Below, one piece after another: positions 1 to 8,199 of a DNA stretch of 13,670 bases. The stretch is from Fimenecus sp045602655 (GTDB lineage: Bacteria > Bacillota > Clostridia > Oscillospirales > Acutalibacteraceae): NCBI GenBank assembly GCA_045602655.1, contig JAZSBY010000027.1, positions 1 through 13,670 of the forward strand, read 5' to 3'. The position numbers and the translations under genes are program-made. Within the stretch, counting starts at the first letter, position 1. Each line of letters starts with the position of its first letter. A model generated the notes under the pieces. That model saw only the letters and a program-made list of their open reading frames with translations, did no database searches and was not told where the DNA came from.

Positions 1-5
1 CTCAT
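1..5 (-). CDS. start codon of a downstream gene, cut by window edge
   Basis: On the minus strand, 9 bases after the stop codon of the GPH transporter, an ATG lies at 5-3, preceded by a GGGGGA Shine-Dalgarno with about 4 bases spacing. This is the arrangement seen at other starts in the window, so a co-transcribed gene probably begins here. Only the ATG and two further bases are visible, so nothing can be said of the product. Confidence 0.4.
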
Positions 6-14
6 AATATCCCC

Positions 15-1667
15 CTATTCCGCGTTTGCCATAAGTTGTTTTTTCATTTGCTCGGCTTCTATCAAAATAATATATTCACCGTTTTCATTTTTTTCAAGTG
101 TATGACCCTGACTCTCATCATTATCCATTCCAAGCCAGGTGTTTTCTAATTTCTGACCCGAAAGTATTTCACAACATCTTTTTTCTTCAGCACTAAGGGT
201 TACACTACCATATTTGCGTTTTGTAGCAATTGCTGCACGAATCATTGTATGGTCATCCTTGGTCATCTTAAATCGTCTTAAAAGAATATAGGAAATCAAA
301 GCACAAATCATTGGAATAAGTGCTACACAAAGACGGATACCGAGAATTGCCGAGTCAGATTGCTCAACAAACTCTGTTGCCTCGCTTTTTGTGTCAAGAC
401 CGAAACCACCTAAGATAAGGGTAACGATAAAGGTATTTATACCGCCTGTAACCTGCTTGACCATTGTGTTGCAGGTTGAAACAACACCCTCTCGTCTGCG
501 TCCTGTAATAAGTTCATCAACATCAGTCAAATCAGGGAAAACATTATTGCAAACAAAGCCGATTCCACTCATACCGAACGGATAAAAAGCAACGCCCAAC
601 ATCATAAGAAGCATCATATAGGTTGCCTTTGGTGTGTCGGGTTGACTTGCCTGTACAATAAGACCGATTGCCAGACCGATAATCATAAACGGTGTTACGA
701 TTGTACCGCATTTTTTCTTACCGTGCTTCATTGTAAGCATATAGTTAAGTGGGAAAGCTGCAGTTTCAAAAACTCCTGCAAGGGCATTAAAAATAGGATA
801 GAATTTGTACTGATTTGCAAGGAAGGTTACATAGTAAATATATGTTGTGGAGTAAAAACTTCTTGCAGTTTCCCAGAAAAAGCTGATTCCGAAATATTGT
901 CTAAAAGATTTGTTTTTAAACACTAAGATATACTCGTTAATTGCTGCTTTTAAATCAAGTGGCTCGTTTTTCATATCCAATGAGCTTGGCTCTTTAACAA
1001 GCTTAAAGGTGCTGTAAATTGCCACAGAGTACATTGTTGCAAGAATAATACCTGTAACGAGGAATGGTGTTTTAGCATCTCTGTTAAGTCCGTCTGAAAA
1101 GCCGAAAAGCGAAAGCATAATAAGAAGAATGATATACGACGGAATCATACCACAGGAGTTAAAAATATAACTTACTGATGTGTACTGAGTTCTTTTGTTA
1201 TACTCAGGTGCAAGTTCGGGAAGCATAGCAGTATGTGGCACAGTAATAATTGTATATGCCGTTTTATAAAGCACATAGGCAAATACAAAATATGCAACCG
1301 TCATGTACGGATGCTTTTCACCGTCAAGTCCAAAGGAATTCCAGAGCATTATATATGACACAAACACAAAGGGAATACCCCATTTTAAATATGCACGATG
1401 TCTGCCATACTTTGAACGGGTACGGTCAGTAATAATACCCATAATCGGGTCATTGATTCCGTCCCATACGACAGCAATCATAGTTATAAAACCTGCAAAG
1501 CGGATATCAAGTCCTACAACCCTTGTTAGAAAAATGCTGAAATACATACTTATTATGTATCCTGCACCACCAAGGAAAATATTGGTGTAACAATAGTTAA
1601 TCATAGGCACAACCGTGTCTTTGAATGTCCCCTCAATACCTATTGCTTTTTTAAATTTTTCTCCCAT
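15..1667 (-). CDS. GPH-family (MelB-like) sugar:cation symporter, MFS
   Basis: This is a 550-residue integral membrane protein with about 12 hydrophobic segments. Residues 68-82 carry the WDGINDPIMGIITDR motif and are followed by KYGRHR, the signature loop of the glycoside-pentoside-hexuronide:cation symporters (MelB, XylP, UidB). These import sugars or glycosides with Na+ or H+. The substrate cannot be read from sequence. The start at 1667 is chosen because AGGTGG lies 4 bases upstream and the protein then begins MGEKF; an in-frame ATG 14 codons earlier lacks this support. After the last membrane segment there is a hydrophilic tail of about 83 residues (468-550), longer than in MelB, probably cytosolic. 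The gene lies 69 bases after the lipid kinase with a terminator between them; I see no convincing promoter in that gap. A further gene seems to start 9 bases after its stop. Confidence 0.9.
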   Translation of the reverse strand: MGEKFKKAIGIEGTFKDTVVPMINYCYTNIFLGGAGYIISMYFSIFLTRVVGLDIRFAGFITMIAVVWDGINDPIMGIITDRTRSKYGRHRAYLKWGIPFVFVSYIMLWNSFGLDGEKHPYMTVAYFVFAYVLYKTAYTIITVPHTAMLPELAPEYNKRTQYTSVSYIFNSCGMIPSYIILLIMLSLFGFSDGLNRDAKTPFLVTGIILATMYSVAIYSTFKLVKEPSSLDMKNEPLDLKAAINEYILVFKNKSFRQYFGISFFWETARSFYSTTYIYYVTFLANQYKFYPIFNALAGVFETAAFPLNYMLTMKHGKKKCGTIVTPFMIIGLAIGLIVQASQPDTPKATYMMLLMMLGVAFYPFGMSGIGFVCNNVFPDLTDVDELITGRRREGVVSTCNTMVKQVTGGINTFIVTLILGGFGLDTKSEATEFVEQSDSAILGIRLCVALIPMICALISYILLRRFKMTKDDHTMIRAAIATKRKYGSVTLSAEEKRCCEILSGQKLENTWLGMDNDESQGHTLEKNENGEYIILIEAEQMKKQLMANAE

Positions 1668-1690
1668 ACTACCACCTGAAATTTCCAAAT

Positions 1691-1727
1691 TAAAAATCTG
1701 CATTACCATATTCAGTTAATGCAGATT
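1691..1727 (-). terminator. rho-independent terminator after the lipid kinase gene
   Basis: A perfect 11-bp stem (AATCTGCATTA at 1695-1705 pairing with 1717-1727) has an 11-base loop. Read on the minus strand it is followed by TTTAATTT. It sits just after the lipid kinase stop and before the GPH symporter start, so it should end or attenuate the putP-glyQS-kinase transcript. Confidence 0.75.
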
Positions 1728-1736
1728 CTTTTAGTA

Positions 1737-2645
1737 TTAGTCATCGTCACCAACAAAAATCTCAATTGCATTTTCGCAGGTTTTTACTTCAACAAAGTCG
1801 TGAAAGCCACCGTTTTCACCGTCAAGCACCCAGTTGACTTTGTCCTCAAAATAGAATTTAAACTTTTTTCCCCGTTTTACAATCAGATATTTATTATCAA
1901 GTACTTCCCTTGTAATAAACATAGCATTTAGAATTGAGGCAAGTTGTGCAGGGTTTTTAGGCATACGAATCATAGCAAGTTCGTGGTAACCGTCATCAAA
2001 CTCAACTCCTGCCTTTTTAAGCACAGGAAATCCTGCAACAGAATATGAGTTTGAAACACCGCCATAGAAGAATTTGCCCTCTATTACTTCACCGTCATCA
2101 CACTCAACTTTTGCCTTGAAGCCTTTAATGGAAAAAGCCTCTTTGGCTGATTCCCAATAGTATGCTCCCCTGCCGATTTTATTTTTAAGTGATTGCTTTG
2201 CCTTGTAAGAAACATCGCAAAGATTACCAAAACAAGAAACATAGATAAACTGTTCTTTACCGTTGAAATCACCAATATCTATGGCTCTTGTTTTACCCTC
2301 AAGCACAGCTTCAATAGCGTCTTCAGGGTCTGTCGGAATATGCAAAGAATTGGCGAAGTCATTGGTTGTGCCAAACGGAATGTAACCGATTTTAACATCA
2401 AGCTTCTGTTCCATAATACCACAGATAGTCTCTTTTAGTGTTCCGTCCCCACCGCAACATATAATTACCTTATTACCCTCACCATATTTTTTTGTGATGT
2501 AATATGCATTCTTATCAATCTCGGTGTATTTCACACTTACGTTATAGTCTGCATCTTCAAGTTTTTCAACTATTTTAGGAAGAAAATCAACAGATTTACG
2601 CTTACCCGCAATAGGATTGATAATCAGCAAAAGGTTTTTTGACAT
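1737..2645 (-). CDS. diacylglycerol kinase family lipid kinase (YegS/DagK-like)
   Basis: This 302-residue soluble protein has the catalytic-domain hallmarks of the DAGK/YegS/BmrU family: NPIAGK at 10-15, the nucleotide-binding GGDGTL at 65-70, and PFGTTNDFA at 90-98. A conserved DDG (FDDGYH) lies in the C-terminal half. Members phosphorylate diacylglycerol or a related lipid with ATP at the inner membrane face; Gram-positive DgkB recycles diacylglycerol from lipoteichoic acid synthesis. The exact lipid is not decidable here. Length matches the family (about 290-310). The ATG lies one base after the glyQS stop (TGATATG), and its GGAG Shine-Dalgarno lies inside the end of glyQS, so translation is probably coupled. 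It is the last gene before a terminator. Confidence 0.9.
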   Translation of the reverse strand: MSKNLLLIINPIAGKRKSVDFLPKIVEKLEDADYNVSVKYTEIDKNAYYITKKYGEGNKVIICCGGDGTLKETICGIMEQKLDVKIGYIPFGTTNDFANSLHIPTDPEDAIEAVLEGKTRAIDIGDFNGKEQFIYVSCFGNLCDVSYKAKQSLKNKIGRGAYYWESAKEAFSIKGFKAKVECDDGEVIEGKFFYGGVSNSYSVAGFPVLKKAGVEFDDGYHELAMIRMPKNPAQLASILNAMFITREVLDNKYLIVKRGKKFKFYFEDKVNWVLDGENGGFHDFVEVKTCENAIEIFVGDDD

Positions 2646-2646
2646 A

Positions 2647-4047
2647 TCAGAACTCCAATTTCTTGTTTATATATTCAACCAACTGGTCAACAGGCATTCT
2701 TACCTGTTCCATTGTGTCTCTGTCACGAACTGTTACGCAGTTATCTGCTTCAGTTGTGTCGTCACCAACAGTCTGGAAGTCAACAGTGATACAGAATGGT
2801 GTACCGATTTCGTCCTGACGACGATATCTCTTACCGATTGAACCTGCATCATCATATTCAACATTGAAATACTTTGAAAGCATATCGTAAATTTCGTCAG
2901 CCTTTTCACCGAGTTTCTTTGAAAGAGGAAGAACCGCTGCCTTAACAGGAGCAATTGCAGGATGGAAGTGCATAACAACACGAGTGTCGTTCTTTTCTGC
3001 ATCCACAACTTCTTCGTCATAAGCCTCAGTTAAAAGTGCAAGGAAAAGACGCTCAACACCCAAAGACGGCTCAATAACATAAGGAATGTATTTTTCATTT
3101 GTTGTCTGGTCAAAGTATTCAAGTGTCTTGCCACTTGTATTGCTGTGCTGAGTTAAGTCATAATCAGTTCTGTCAGCAATACCCCAAAGCTCACCCCAAC
3201 CGAATGGGAAAAGATATTCAAAGTCAGTTGTAGCCTTTGAATAGAAGCAAAGTTCTTCAGGGTCGTGGTCACGAAGACGAAGATTTTCAGGCTTGATGTT
3301 AAGTGAGTATAGCCAGTCACGGCAAAATGCTCTCCAATATTCAAACCATTCAAGGTCTGTACCCGGTTTACAGAAGAATTCAAGTTCCATCTGTTCAAAT
3401 TCACGAACACGGAAAATGAATTTACCGGGAGTAATCTCATTACGGAAGGATTTACCAATCTGAGCAACACCAAACGGTACTTTTCTTCTTGTTGTTCTCT
3501 GAACATTCTGGAAGTTTACAAAAATACCCTGTGCAGTTTCAGGACGAAGGTAAATTTCAGATGTTGAATCCTCTGTAACACCCTGGAATGTCTTAAACAT
3601 AAGGTTAAATTGACGGATATCAGTAAAATTGTGAGCACCGCAATCAGGACAAGGAATAGCGTGTTCTTTAATGTAGTTTGCCATTTCCTCATTTGACCAA
3701 CCTGCTACATTTGTACCGTCAAAGTTTTCGATAAGATTATCTGCACGATGACGAGTTTTACACTGACAGCAGTCCATAAGAGGGTCAGAGAACCCGCCAA
3801 GGTGACCTGATGCCACCCAAGTCTGCGGATTCATTAAAATCGCAGAATCAAGACCTACATTATATTTGTTTTCCTGGATAAATTTCTTTCTCCAAGCCTT
3901 TTTGATATTTTCTTTAAGTTCAACACCTAACGGGCCATAATCCCAAGTGTTTGCAAGTCCGCCATAGATTTCACTACCTGCGTAAACAAAACCCCTGCCC
4001 TTACTGAGAGCCACAAGTTTTTCAAGTGTTTTTTCTGTGTTAATCAT
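2647..4047 (-). CDS. glyQS: glycyl-tRNA synthetase, single-chain alpha2 type
   Basis: This enzyme charges tRNA-Gly with glycine in the cytosol. The 466-residue length and layout match the homodimeric class II GlyRS of Firmicutes, archaea and eukaryotes, not the two-subunit glyQ/glyS type. The N-terminus (GRGFVYAGSEIYGG at 17-30) is family-typical. Class II motif 2 is FRNEITPGKF with the REFEQME stretch (201-221), and motif 3 is EPSLGVERLFLALL (326-339). An anticodon-binding domain spans roughly 358-458. Cys94/Cys96 and Cys133/Cys136 form a likely zinc site in the insertion. The start is the only fitting Met, though the nearest Shine-Dalgarno (AAAGGA) is a long 12 bases away, with the palindrome ACTGAAATCAGT in the gap. 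There is no T-box leader; only 49 bases separate it from putP, so it may share the putP transcript or use a weak internal promoter. Confidence 0.97.
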   Translation of the reverse strand: MINTEKTLEKLVALSKGRGFVYAGSEIYGGLANTWDYGPLGVELKENIKKAWRKKFIQENKYNVGLDSAILMNPQTWVASGHLGGFSDPLMDCCQCKTRHRADNLIENFDGTNVAGWSNEEMANYIKEHAIPCPDCGAHNFTDIRQFNLMFKTFQGVTEDSTSEIYLRPETAQGIFVNFQNVQRTTRRKVPFGVAQIGKSFRNEITPGKFIFRVREFEQMELEFFCKPGTDLEWFEYWRAFCRDWLYSLNIKPENLRLRDHDPEELCFYSKATTDFEYLFPFGWGELWGIADRTDYDLTQHSNTSGKTLEYFDQTTNEKYIPYVIEPSLGVERLFLALLTEAYDEEVVDAEKNDTRVVMHFHPAIAPVKAAVLPLSKKLGEKADEIYDMLSKYFNVEYDDAGSIGKRYRRQDEIGTPFCITVDFQTVGDDTTEADNCVTVRDRDTMEQVRMPVDQLVEYINKKLEF

Positions 4048-4096
4048 AACTGATTTCAGTCCTTTGTATATATATTATTGGTTATTTATCACTTAA

Positions 4097-5629
4097 TTAG
4101 TCAATTTTTCCTGCTTTAACCTCTTCAAAGTTATCAAGGATTTCTTTTTCAGGTGATTTTGTAAGAAGTGATACAACAACAATTGCGATTGATGCAAGAA
4201 TAAATGCAGGAAGAAGTTCATAAATCGCAAAAACACCACCGAGTTTTGCAATTACATATTTCCATACAAAAATCATAACGCCACCTACAACCATACCTGC
4301 AAGTGCGCCCCATTTGTTTGTGCGTTTCCAGAAAAGTGCGAAAAGCACAACAGGGCCGAACGCTGCACCAAAACCTGCCCAAGCGAATGAAACGATTTCG
4401 AATACTGAACCCTCATCCTTTGCCCAGATAACACCGACGATTGCAATGACAACAACTGTTAAACGAGCTACTAACATTGATGCTTTCTGTGAGAGATTTT
4501 TGTGGAAAAATTCCTTAACAATATTCTGTGAAACTGCAGATGCTGCTGCAAGAAGCTGTGAGTCAGATGTTGACATTGTTGCAGCAAGGATACCGGCAAG
4601 AATAACGCCTGCTAAAATTGCAAAAACAGCACCATTGCCACTGATAAGTTTTGCTATTTCGATAATAATTCTCTGTGAGTTTGCATTGTCAAGTGCAATT
4701 ACGCCATTCTTAACAGCTGCTGAGCCAACAACACCGATTAAGATTGCAACCGCCATTGAGATGAATACCCAAACTGTAGCAATTCTACGAGATGTCTTTA
4801 ACTTATCCTTATCATTGATAGCCATAAATCTTAAAAGAATATGTGGCATACCAAAATATCCGAGACCCCATGCAAGAGTTGATGCAACTGTCAATGCATT
4901 ATATGGTGTACTTGCATTTGCTTCCGGGTCGTAAGTATTGAAGAATTCAAGGAAACCGGGCATTGAATTTGCATTCACAACAACATTATCCCAGCCACCT
5001 GCATAGTTGATACCAAAGCCGACAACTACAATAAGAGCAACCGTCATAACAATTGACTGAATAAGGTCAGTTGTTGATGCAGCGAGGAAACCACCGAGAG
5101 TTGTATAAGCAACAATAACAACGGCACTTACAACCATTGCTGTAAAATAGTCAACACCGAAAAGGCTTGAAAAAAGTGTTCCGCATGCATTAAAGCCTGA
5201 TGCTGTGTAAGGAACAAAGAATACAAGAATAACAAGTCCCGCAATTAAGGAAAGATGGTTTTTCTTGTCACCGAATCTCTTTGAGAAAAATTCAGGAATT
5301 GTAACTGCGTCAAGTTTTTGTGAATACATTCTGATTTTCTTAGCAACGATAAACCAGTTTACCCATGTACCGATACCAAGACCAATTGCCGTCCAGCTTG
5401 CCTCTGCAAGTCCGTAAACCAAGGCAACACCGGGAAGTCCCATAAGCAACCAGCTACTCATATCCGATGCTTCTGCACTCATTGCGGTAACGAGTGGTCC
5501 TAATTTTCTGCCACCAAGATAAAAGTCATCCGTGCTTTTATTTTTCTTTGAATAAACCGCTCCAATTACAACCATTATCAAAAGATAAACTGCAATTGTA
5601 ACAATCATTATAATAGCTGTTGAAGTCAT
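4097..5629 (-). CDS. putP: sodium/proline symporter, PutP-type SSS family
   Basis: This 510-residue protein has about 13 membrane segments and imports L-proline with Na+ (solute:sodium symporter family). The segment AEASDMSSWLLMGLPG (52-67) matches the TM2 sodium/proline site of E. coli PutP. AATMSTSDSQLL in the later half matches the TM8 Ser-Thr sodium site. Length is close to E. coli PutP (502). Three in-frame ATGs lie close together. I chose the third (5629) because GGGAGG stands 9 bases before it, while the second ATG directly abuts that site and the first lies upstream of it. Its promoter is at 5694-5722. The leader of about 58 bases has a short stem-loop (5655-5660 with 5672-5677). glyQS follows after 49 bases with no terminator. 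Substrate specificity is inferred from the motif match; related SSS transporters carry other solutes. Confidence 0.92.
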   Translation of the reverse strand: MTSTAIIMIVTIAVYLLIMVVIGAVYSKKNKSTDDFYLGGRKLGPLVTAMSAEASDMSSWLLMGLPGVALVYGLAEASWTAIGLGIGTWVNWFIVAKKIRMYSQKLDAVTIPEFFSKRFGDKKNHLSLIAGLVILVFFVPYTASGFNACGTLFSSLFGVDYFTAMVVSAVVIVAYTTLGGFLAASTTDLIQSIVMTVALIVVVGFGINYAGGWDNVVVNANSMPGFLEFFNTYDPEANASTPYNALTVASTLAWGLGYFGMPHILLRFMAINDKDKLKTSRRIATVWVFISMAVAILIGVVGSAAVKNGVIALDNANSQRIIIEIAKLISGNGAVFAILAGVILAGILAATMSTSDSQLLAAASAVSQNIVKEFFHKNLSQKASMLVARLTVVVIAIVGVIWAKDEGSVFEIVSFAWAGFGAAFGPVVLFALFWKRTNKWGALAGMVVGGVMIFVWKYVIAKLGGVFAIYELLPAFILASIAIVVVSLLTKSPEKEILDNFEEVKAGKID

Positions 5630-5693
5630 AATCTTCATCCTCCCATACAGTTTCATAGTGAGATATTACCCCACTATATAAATATACCATTGT

Positions 5694-5722
5694 ATTATAA
5701 TAAAAAAATAATGGTTTGTAAA
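5694..5722 (-). promoter_or_regulatory. sigma-A promoter of putP
   Basis: On the minus strand, TTTACA (5722-5717), a 17-base spacer and TATAAT (5699-5694) form a near-consensus promoter. The predicted transcript start is near 5687. The -35 box lies inside the stem and loop of the terminator that ends the preceding operon. Confidence 0.8.
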
Positions 5723-5743
5723 GCATTTCTGCCCTACAAACCA
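5700..5743 (-). terminator. rho-independent terminator of the CoA-transferase/E2-like operon
   Basis: Read on the minus strand, TGGTTTGTA (5743-5735) pairs perfectly with TACAAACCA (5720-5712) across a 14-base loop. It is followed by TTATTTTTTTA. It begins 22 bases after the stop of the acyltransferase-like gene. Confidence 0.8.
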
Positions 5744-5765
5744 CCAATTTTTTACAAATTTTTGC

Positions 5766-6692
5766 TTATTCGCCTTTCCAATCGTGAATTACTGATGGAT
5801 TTGCAAAAATTTCATCAAGCTTATTCATAAACGGAAGCACATCGCAATAGTCAAGAGCTTTGTGGTCAAACGCAATTGTGAGAGGAAGAATCTGACGGAT
5901 TTCAATTGTGTCGTTTCCGTTTTCATCTGTCACAACTGTTGGTTGCTTTCTGATTGCATTAACTGCAATAGCTGTAACTTGAGGTGGAATAATCTCAAGA
6001 AGGAAGCACATACCGGTCTGGTTACGGTGAATTGAACCAAGGTTAGAAATTGTAACTGTACCCTGCTCAATATCCTTTTTTGTAAGTCTGTCTGATTCAG
6101 GAATTGAATAATACTCTTTTTTTTCCTGACCTTTAAGAGTCCTAACCTTGTGCTTACCTGTTTTTGAACCGATAAGTCTGTAGATAGCCTGCATAAACTT
6201 ACCTTTTTTAAGACCCTTGATTGTGTTATCCATAGAAACCTCAAACATAGCCTCGTCCATATTTGTGTTCTGCATACGACGCATTGTGTCGTTGATAACC
6301 TCAGTCATTTTGAGAAGGCTTTTGCTTTCCATATGGCGAAGATTAACAGTCATCATTCTGCCGTCAGGAAGAAGTGCGGGCATTGAAACATTAACACGAT
6401 TGTGATAATAGAGCTTACCACGAACAAGCTTACGCTCAAATTTAAGATGACAGTTCATCTTAGGAGCAACCATAAGTCCTTCGCAGATAATCTTCATAAC
6501 AACTGTGTTGATTGAGATTTTCTTTGATTTATCAGTGCAACCTTCGTTGAGTTTTTTGTACTCTTTCAAAAACTCTGTAACATCCGCTTCATAGCTTACC
6601 ACTGCGTGTGGAATTGTTTCCCAGCTTTCTGCAGTCATATTTGAAACAATTTTTCTTGCGATACCAAATCGTTCTTTTTTGTAAACAGCCAT
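5766..6692 (-). CDS. stand-alone E2-type acyltransferase domain protein (2-oxoacid dehydrogenase E2 catalytic fold)
   Basis: The 308 residues correspond to the catalytic domain of 2-oxoacid dehydrogenase E2 acyltransferases, a chloramphenicol-acetyltransferase-like fold that moves acyl groups to CoA. Evidence is GTVTISNLGS at 211-220, the usual E2 strand motif, and DHKALDY at 276-282. In the latter, His277 and Asp281 match the catalytic HxxxDG motif but Gly is replaced by Tyr. There is no N-terminal lipoyl domain and no peripheral-subunit-binding domain, and no E1 or E3 gene nearby, so it is unlikely to work in an ordinary pyruvate dehydrogenase complex. An insert rich in Lys (about 159-195) is unusual. 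The start has AAGGAG 8 bases upstream. It lies 12 bases after the CoA-transferase, so it is probably the second gene of that operon and may act on the same acyl-CoA pool. The actual reaction is unknown. Confidence 0.8.
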   Translation of the reverse strand: MAVYKKERFGIARKIVSNMTAESWETIPHAVVSYEADVTEFLKEYKKLNEGCTDKSKKISINTVVMKIICEGLMVAPKMNCHLKFERKLVRGKLYYHNRVNVSMPALLPDGRMMTVNLRHMESKSLLKMTEVINDTMRRMQNTNMDEAMFEVSMDNTIKGLKKGKFMQAIYRLIGSKTGKHKVRTLKGQEKKEYYSIPESDRLTKKDIEQGTVTISNLGSIHRNQTGMCFLLEIIPPQVTAIAVNAIRKQPTVVTDENGNDTIEIRQILPLTIAFDHKALDYCDVLPFMNKLDEIFANPSVIHDWKGE

Positions 6693-6704
6693 TATAACAT
6701 CTCC

Positions 6705-8006
6705 TTAAAATGCTTTTTCATTAAATCTTCTTTCAAATTCTTCGCAAAGTTCATCCCTGAAATTAGGATGAGCAATAGAAATCAGTGCCCTTGCTCTTTC
6801 TCTCATGGTTTTGCCCTTAAGTTGAGCAATACCGAATTCAGTAACAATGTAATTGACATCGTTCCTTGTGGTTGTAACCGCTGAATAATCAGTGATTTTA
6901 GGTACAATCTTTGAAATCGTGTCACCCTTTGCAGTTGAAGGCATTGCAATAATTGAACGGCCACCCTTACTCATTGTGGCACCTCTTACAAAGTCAACCT
7001 GACCACCAACACCGGAGAATTGGTTAAGACCAATTGTGTCAGAAACAACCTGACCCAGCAAATCAACCTGCAAACAGGAGTTAACAGATACCATATTATC
7101 GTGTTGAGCGATAACAACGGGGTTATTAACATAATCCATAGGCATCATTTCAACATCGGGGTTTCCGCTGATGTAATCAAAGAGTTTTGTTGTTCCAAAA
7201 GCAAAGCCTAAAATCGTTTTGCCCTTGTTTATATTCTTCTTTGAATTATTGATAACACCGCTTTTAATAAGGTCAACAACACCGTCTCCCACCATTTCAG
7301 AGTGAAGTCCCAAATCTTTTTTATTCTTCAATTCCTCGCAGATAGCATTTGGAATTCCACCGATACCCAACTGAATACAGTCACCATCGTTAATAAGTGA
7401 TGCACAGTTTTTACCAATCTGTATTTCAACCTCCGTAAGTGGTGGTGCGGGTACTTGCGGAAGTGGCTCGTCATATTCTACAAAGAAATCAAATTCAGAA
7501 ATATGCTTTCGTGCAGCACCATAAGTATAAGGCACATACTTATTAACCTGAGCAATTTTAACCTCACAATGTGCAAGTGTTGTTTCAATGTAGTCACAGT
7601 TTGCACCTAAAGAAACATAACCATCTTCATCAGGTGGAGTAACAGACATAACTGTTACTCTTGGTTTAAGATAATCCCTTAAAAGTGAGGGAATTTCAGA
7701 AAGATAGCAGGATGTATAATCTGCAACACCACTGGCAATTGCTTTTCGGTTTGTACCTGACGCAAAAAGTGAGTTGTATCTGAAATGTCCTTTAACATCA
7801 TCGTCAACCCAAGGAGTTTCACCTAAAAGAAGCATATTGATTACTTCGACATCGTGAAAATCTTTATAATTTTCTCTCATGGCACGGACAATGGCTCTTG
7901 GCTCACTGCAACCGAAAGCCATAACAACCTTGTCGCCGTCTTTTATATTCTTAATTACCTCTTCGGCAGTAACAATTCTTCCTGTATAGTCTTGTTTCCA
8001 GTCCAT
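6705..8006 (-). CDS. acetyl-CoA hydrolase/transferase family CoA-transferase (Cat2 / 4-hydroxybutyrate type)
   Basis: This 433-residue cytosolic enzyme swaps CoA between acyl-CoA and a carboxylate, most likely with acetate or acetyl-CoA as one partner. It has the family layout: GIGGIPNA at 214-221, LHSEMVGDGVVDL with Glu237 as the expected catalytic glutamate that forms the glutamyl-CoA ester, and QFSGVGGQVDFVRGA at 329-343. The N-terminus (MDWK) and C-terminus (ALISIAHPNFRDEL with EFERRF) resemble clostridial 4-hydroxybutyrate CoA-transferase (Cat2/AbfT) as I recall it, more than the butyryl-CoA:acetate But enzyme. Sequence alone does not settle 4-hydroxybutyrate, butyrate or another acid. 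The start has AGGGGG about 5 bases upstream. A perfect sigma-A promoter lies at 8066-8094. It is first in an operon with the E2-like acyltransferase and divergent from a transporter-hydrolase operon. Confidence 0.9.
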   Translation of the reverse strand: MDWKQDYTGRIVTAEEVIKNIKDGDKVVMAFGCSEPRAIVRAMRENYKDFHDVEVINMLLLGETPWVDDDVKGHFRYNSLFASGTNRKAIASGVADYTSCYLSEIPSLLRDYLKPRVTVMSVTPPDEDGYVSLGANCDYIETTLAHCEVKIAQVNKYVPYTYGAARKHISEFDFFVEYDEPLPQVPAPPLTEVEIQIGKNCASLINDGDCIQLGIGGIPNAICEELKNKKDLGLHSEMVGDGVVDLIKSGVINNSKKNINKGKTILGFAFGTTKLFDYISGNPDVEMMPMDYVNNPVVIAQHDNMVSVNSCLQVDLLGQVVSDTIGLNQFSGVGGQVDFVRGATMSKGGRSIIAMPSTAKGDTISKIVPKITDYSAVTTTRNDVNYIVTEFGIAQLKGKTMRERARALISIAHPNFRDELCEEFERRFNEKAF

Positions 8007-8065
8007 AATTGCCCCCTGTCTTTTTTATTAAACACTTCATAGTTTATATGTTTAATATTTATACA

Positions 8066-8094
8066 ATTATATCTCAAACACCTTTTTTTGTCAA
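8066..8094 (-). promoter_or_regulatory. perfect consensus sigma-A promoter of the CoA-transferase operon
   Basis: On the minus strand TTGACA (8094-8089), exactly 17 bases, then TATAAT (8071-8066). The transcript should start near 8059, giving a leader of about 53 bases. The consensus match predicts strong expression unless a repressor acts. Confidence 0.88.
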
Positions 8095-8111
8095 TAAATA
8101 CAAACCCACTT

Positions 8112-8133
8112 CACAAATATTTAACAATTTGTG
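8112..8133. repeat. 7-bp inverted repeat CACAAAT-N8-ATTTGTG in the divergent promoter region
   Basis: CACAAAT (8112-8118) and ATTTGTG (8127-8133) form a perfect inverted repeat. It lies 18 bases upstream of the -35 box of the CoA-transferase promoter and about 70 bases before the transporter promoter. Its size fits an operator or activator site for a dimeric regulator, but no regulator gene is in the window and such AT-rich repeats occur by chance. Confidence 0.35.
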
Positions 8134-8199
8134 CCAATAAAAATACAGTTTTCGTTAAGTATGTAAAAAAACAATGTACTTTTTTATAGATTATCACAA

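Noticed and set aside
1668..1736. Own promoter for the first GPH symporter
   Set aside because: TTTAAT and TATGGT can be read as -10 boxes, but neither has an acceptable -35 at proper spacing.
4314..4934. 206-codon open frame on the plus strand opposite putP
   Set aside because: It is antisense to a well-supported membrane protein gene, has biased low-complexity content expected from reading the complementary strand, and has no credible ribosome site or family motif.
5630..5690. T-box or other riboswitch ahead of putP-glyQS
   Set aside because: The leader is only about 58 bases and shows no T-box sequence or antiterminator.
8110..8133. Possible Rex (redox) operator in the divergent region
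   Set aside because: TTCACAA-N4-TTAACAA occurs but as a direct, not inverted, pair; the canonical TTGTTAA-N4-TTAACAA palindrome is absent.
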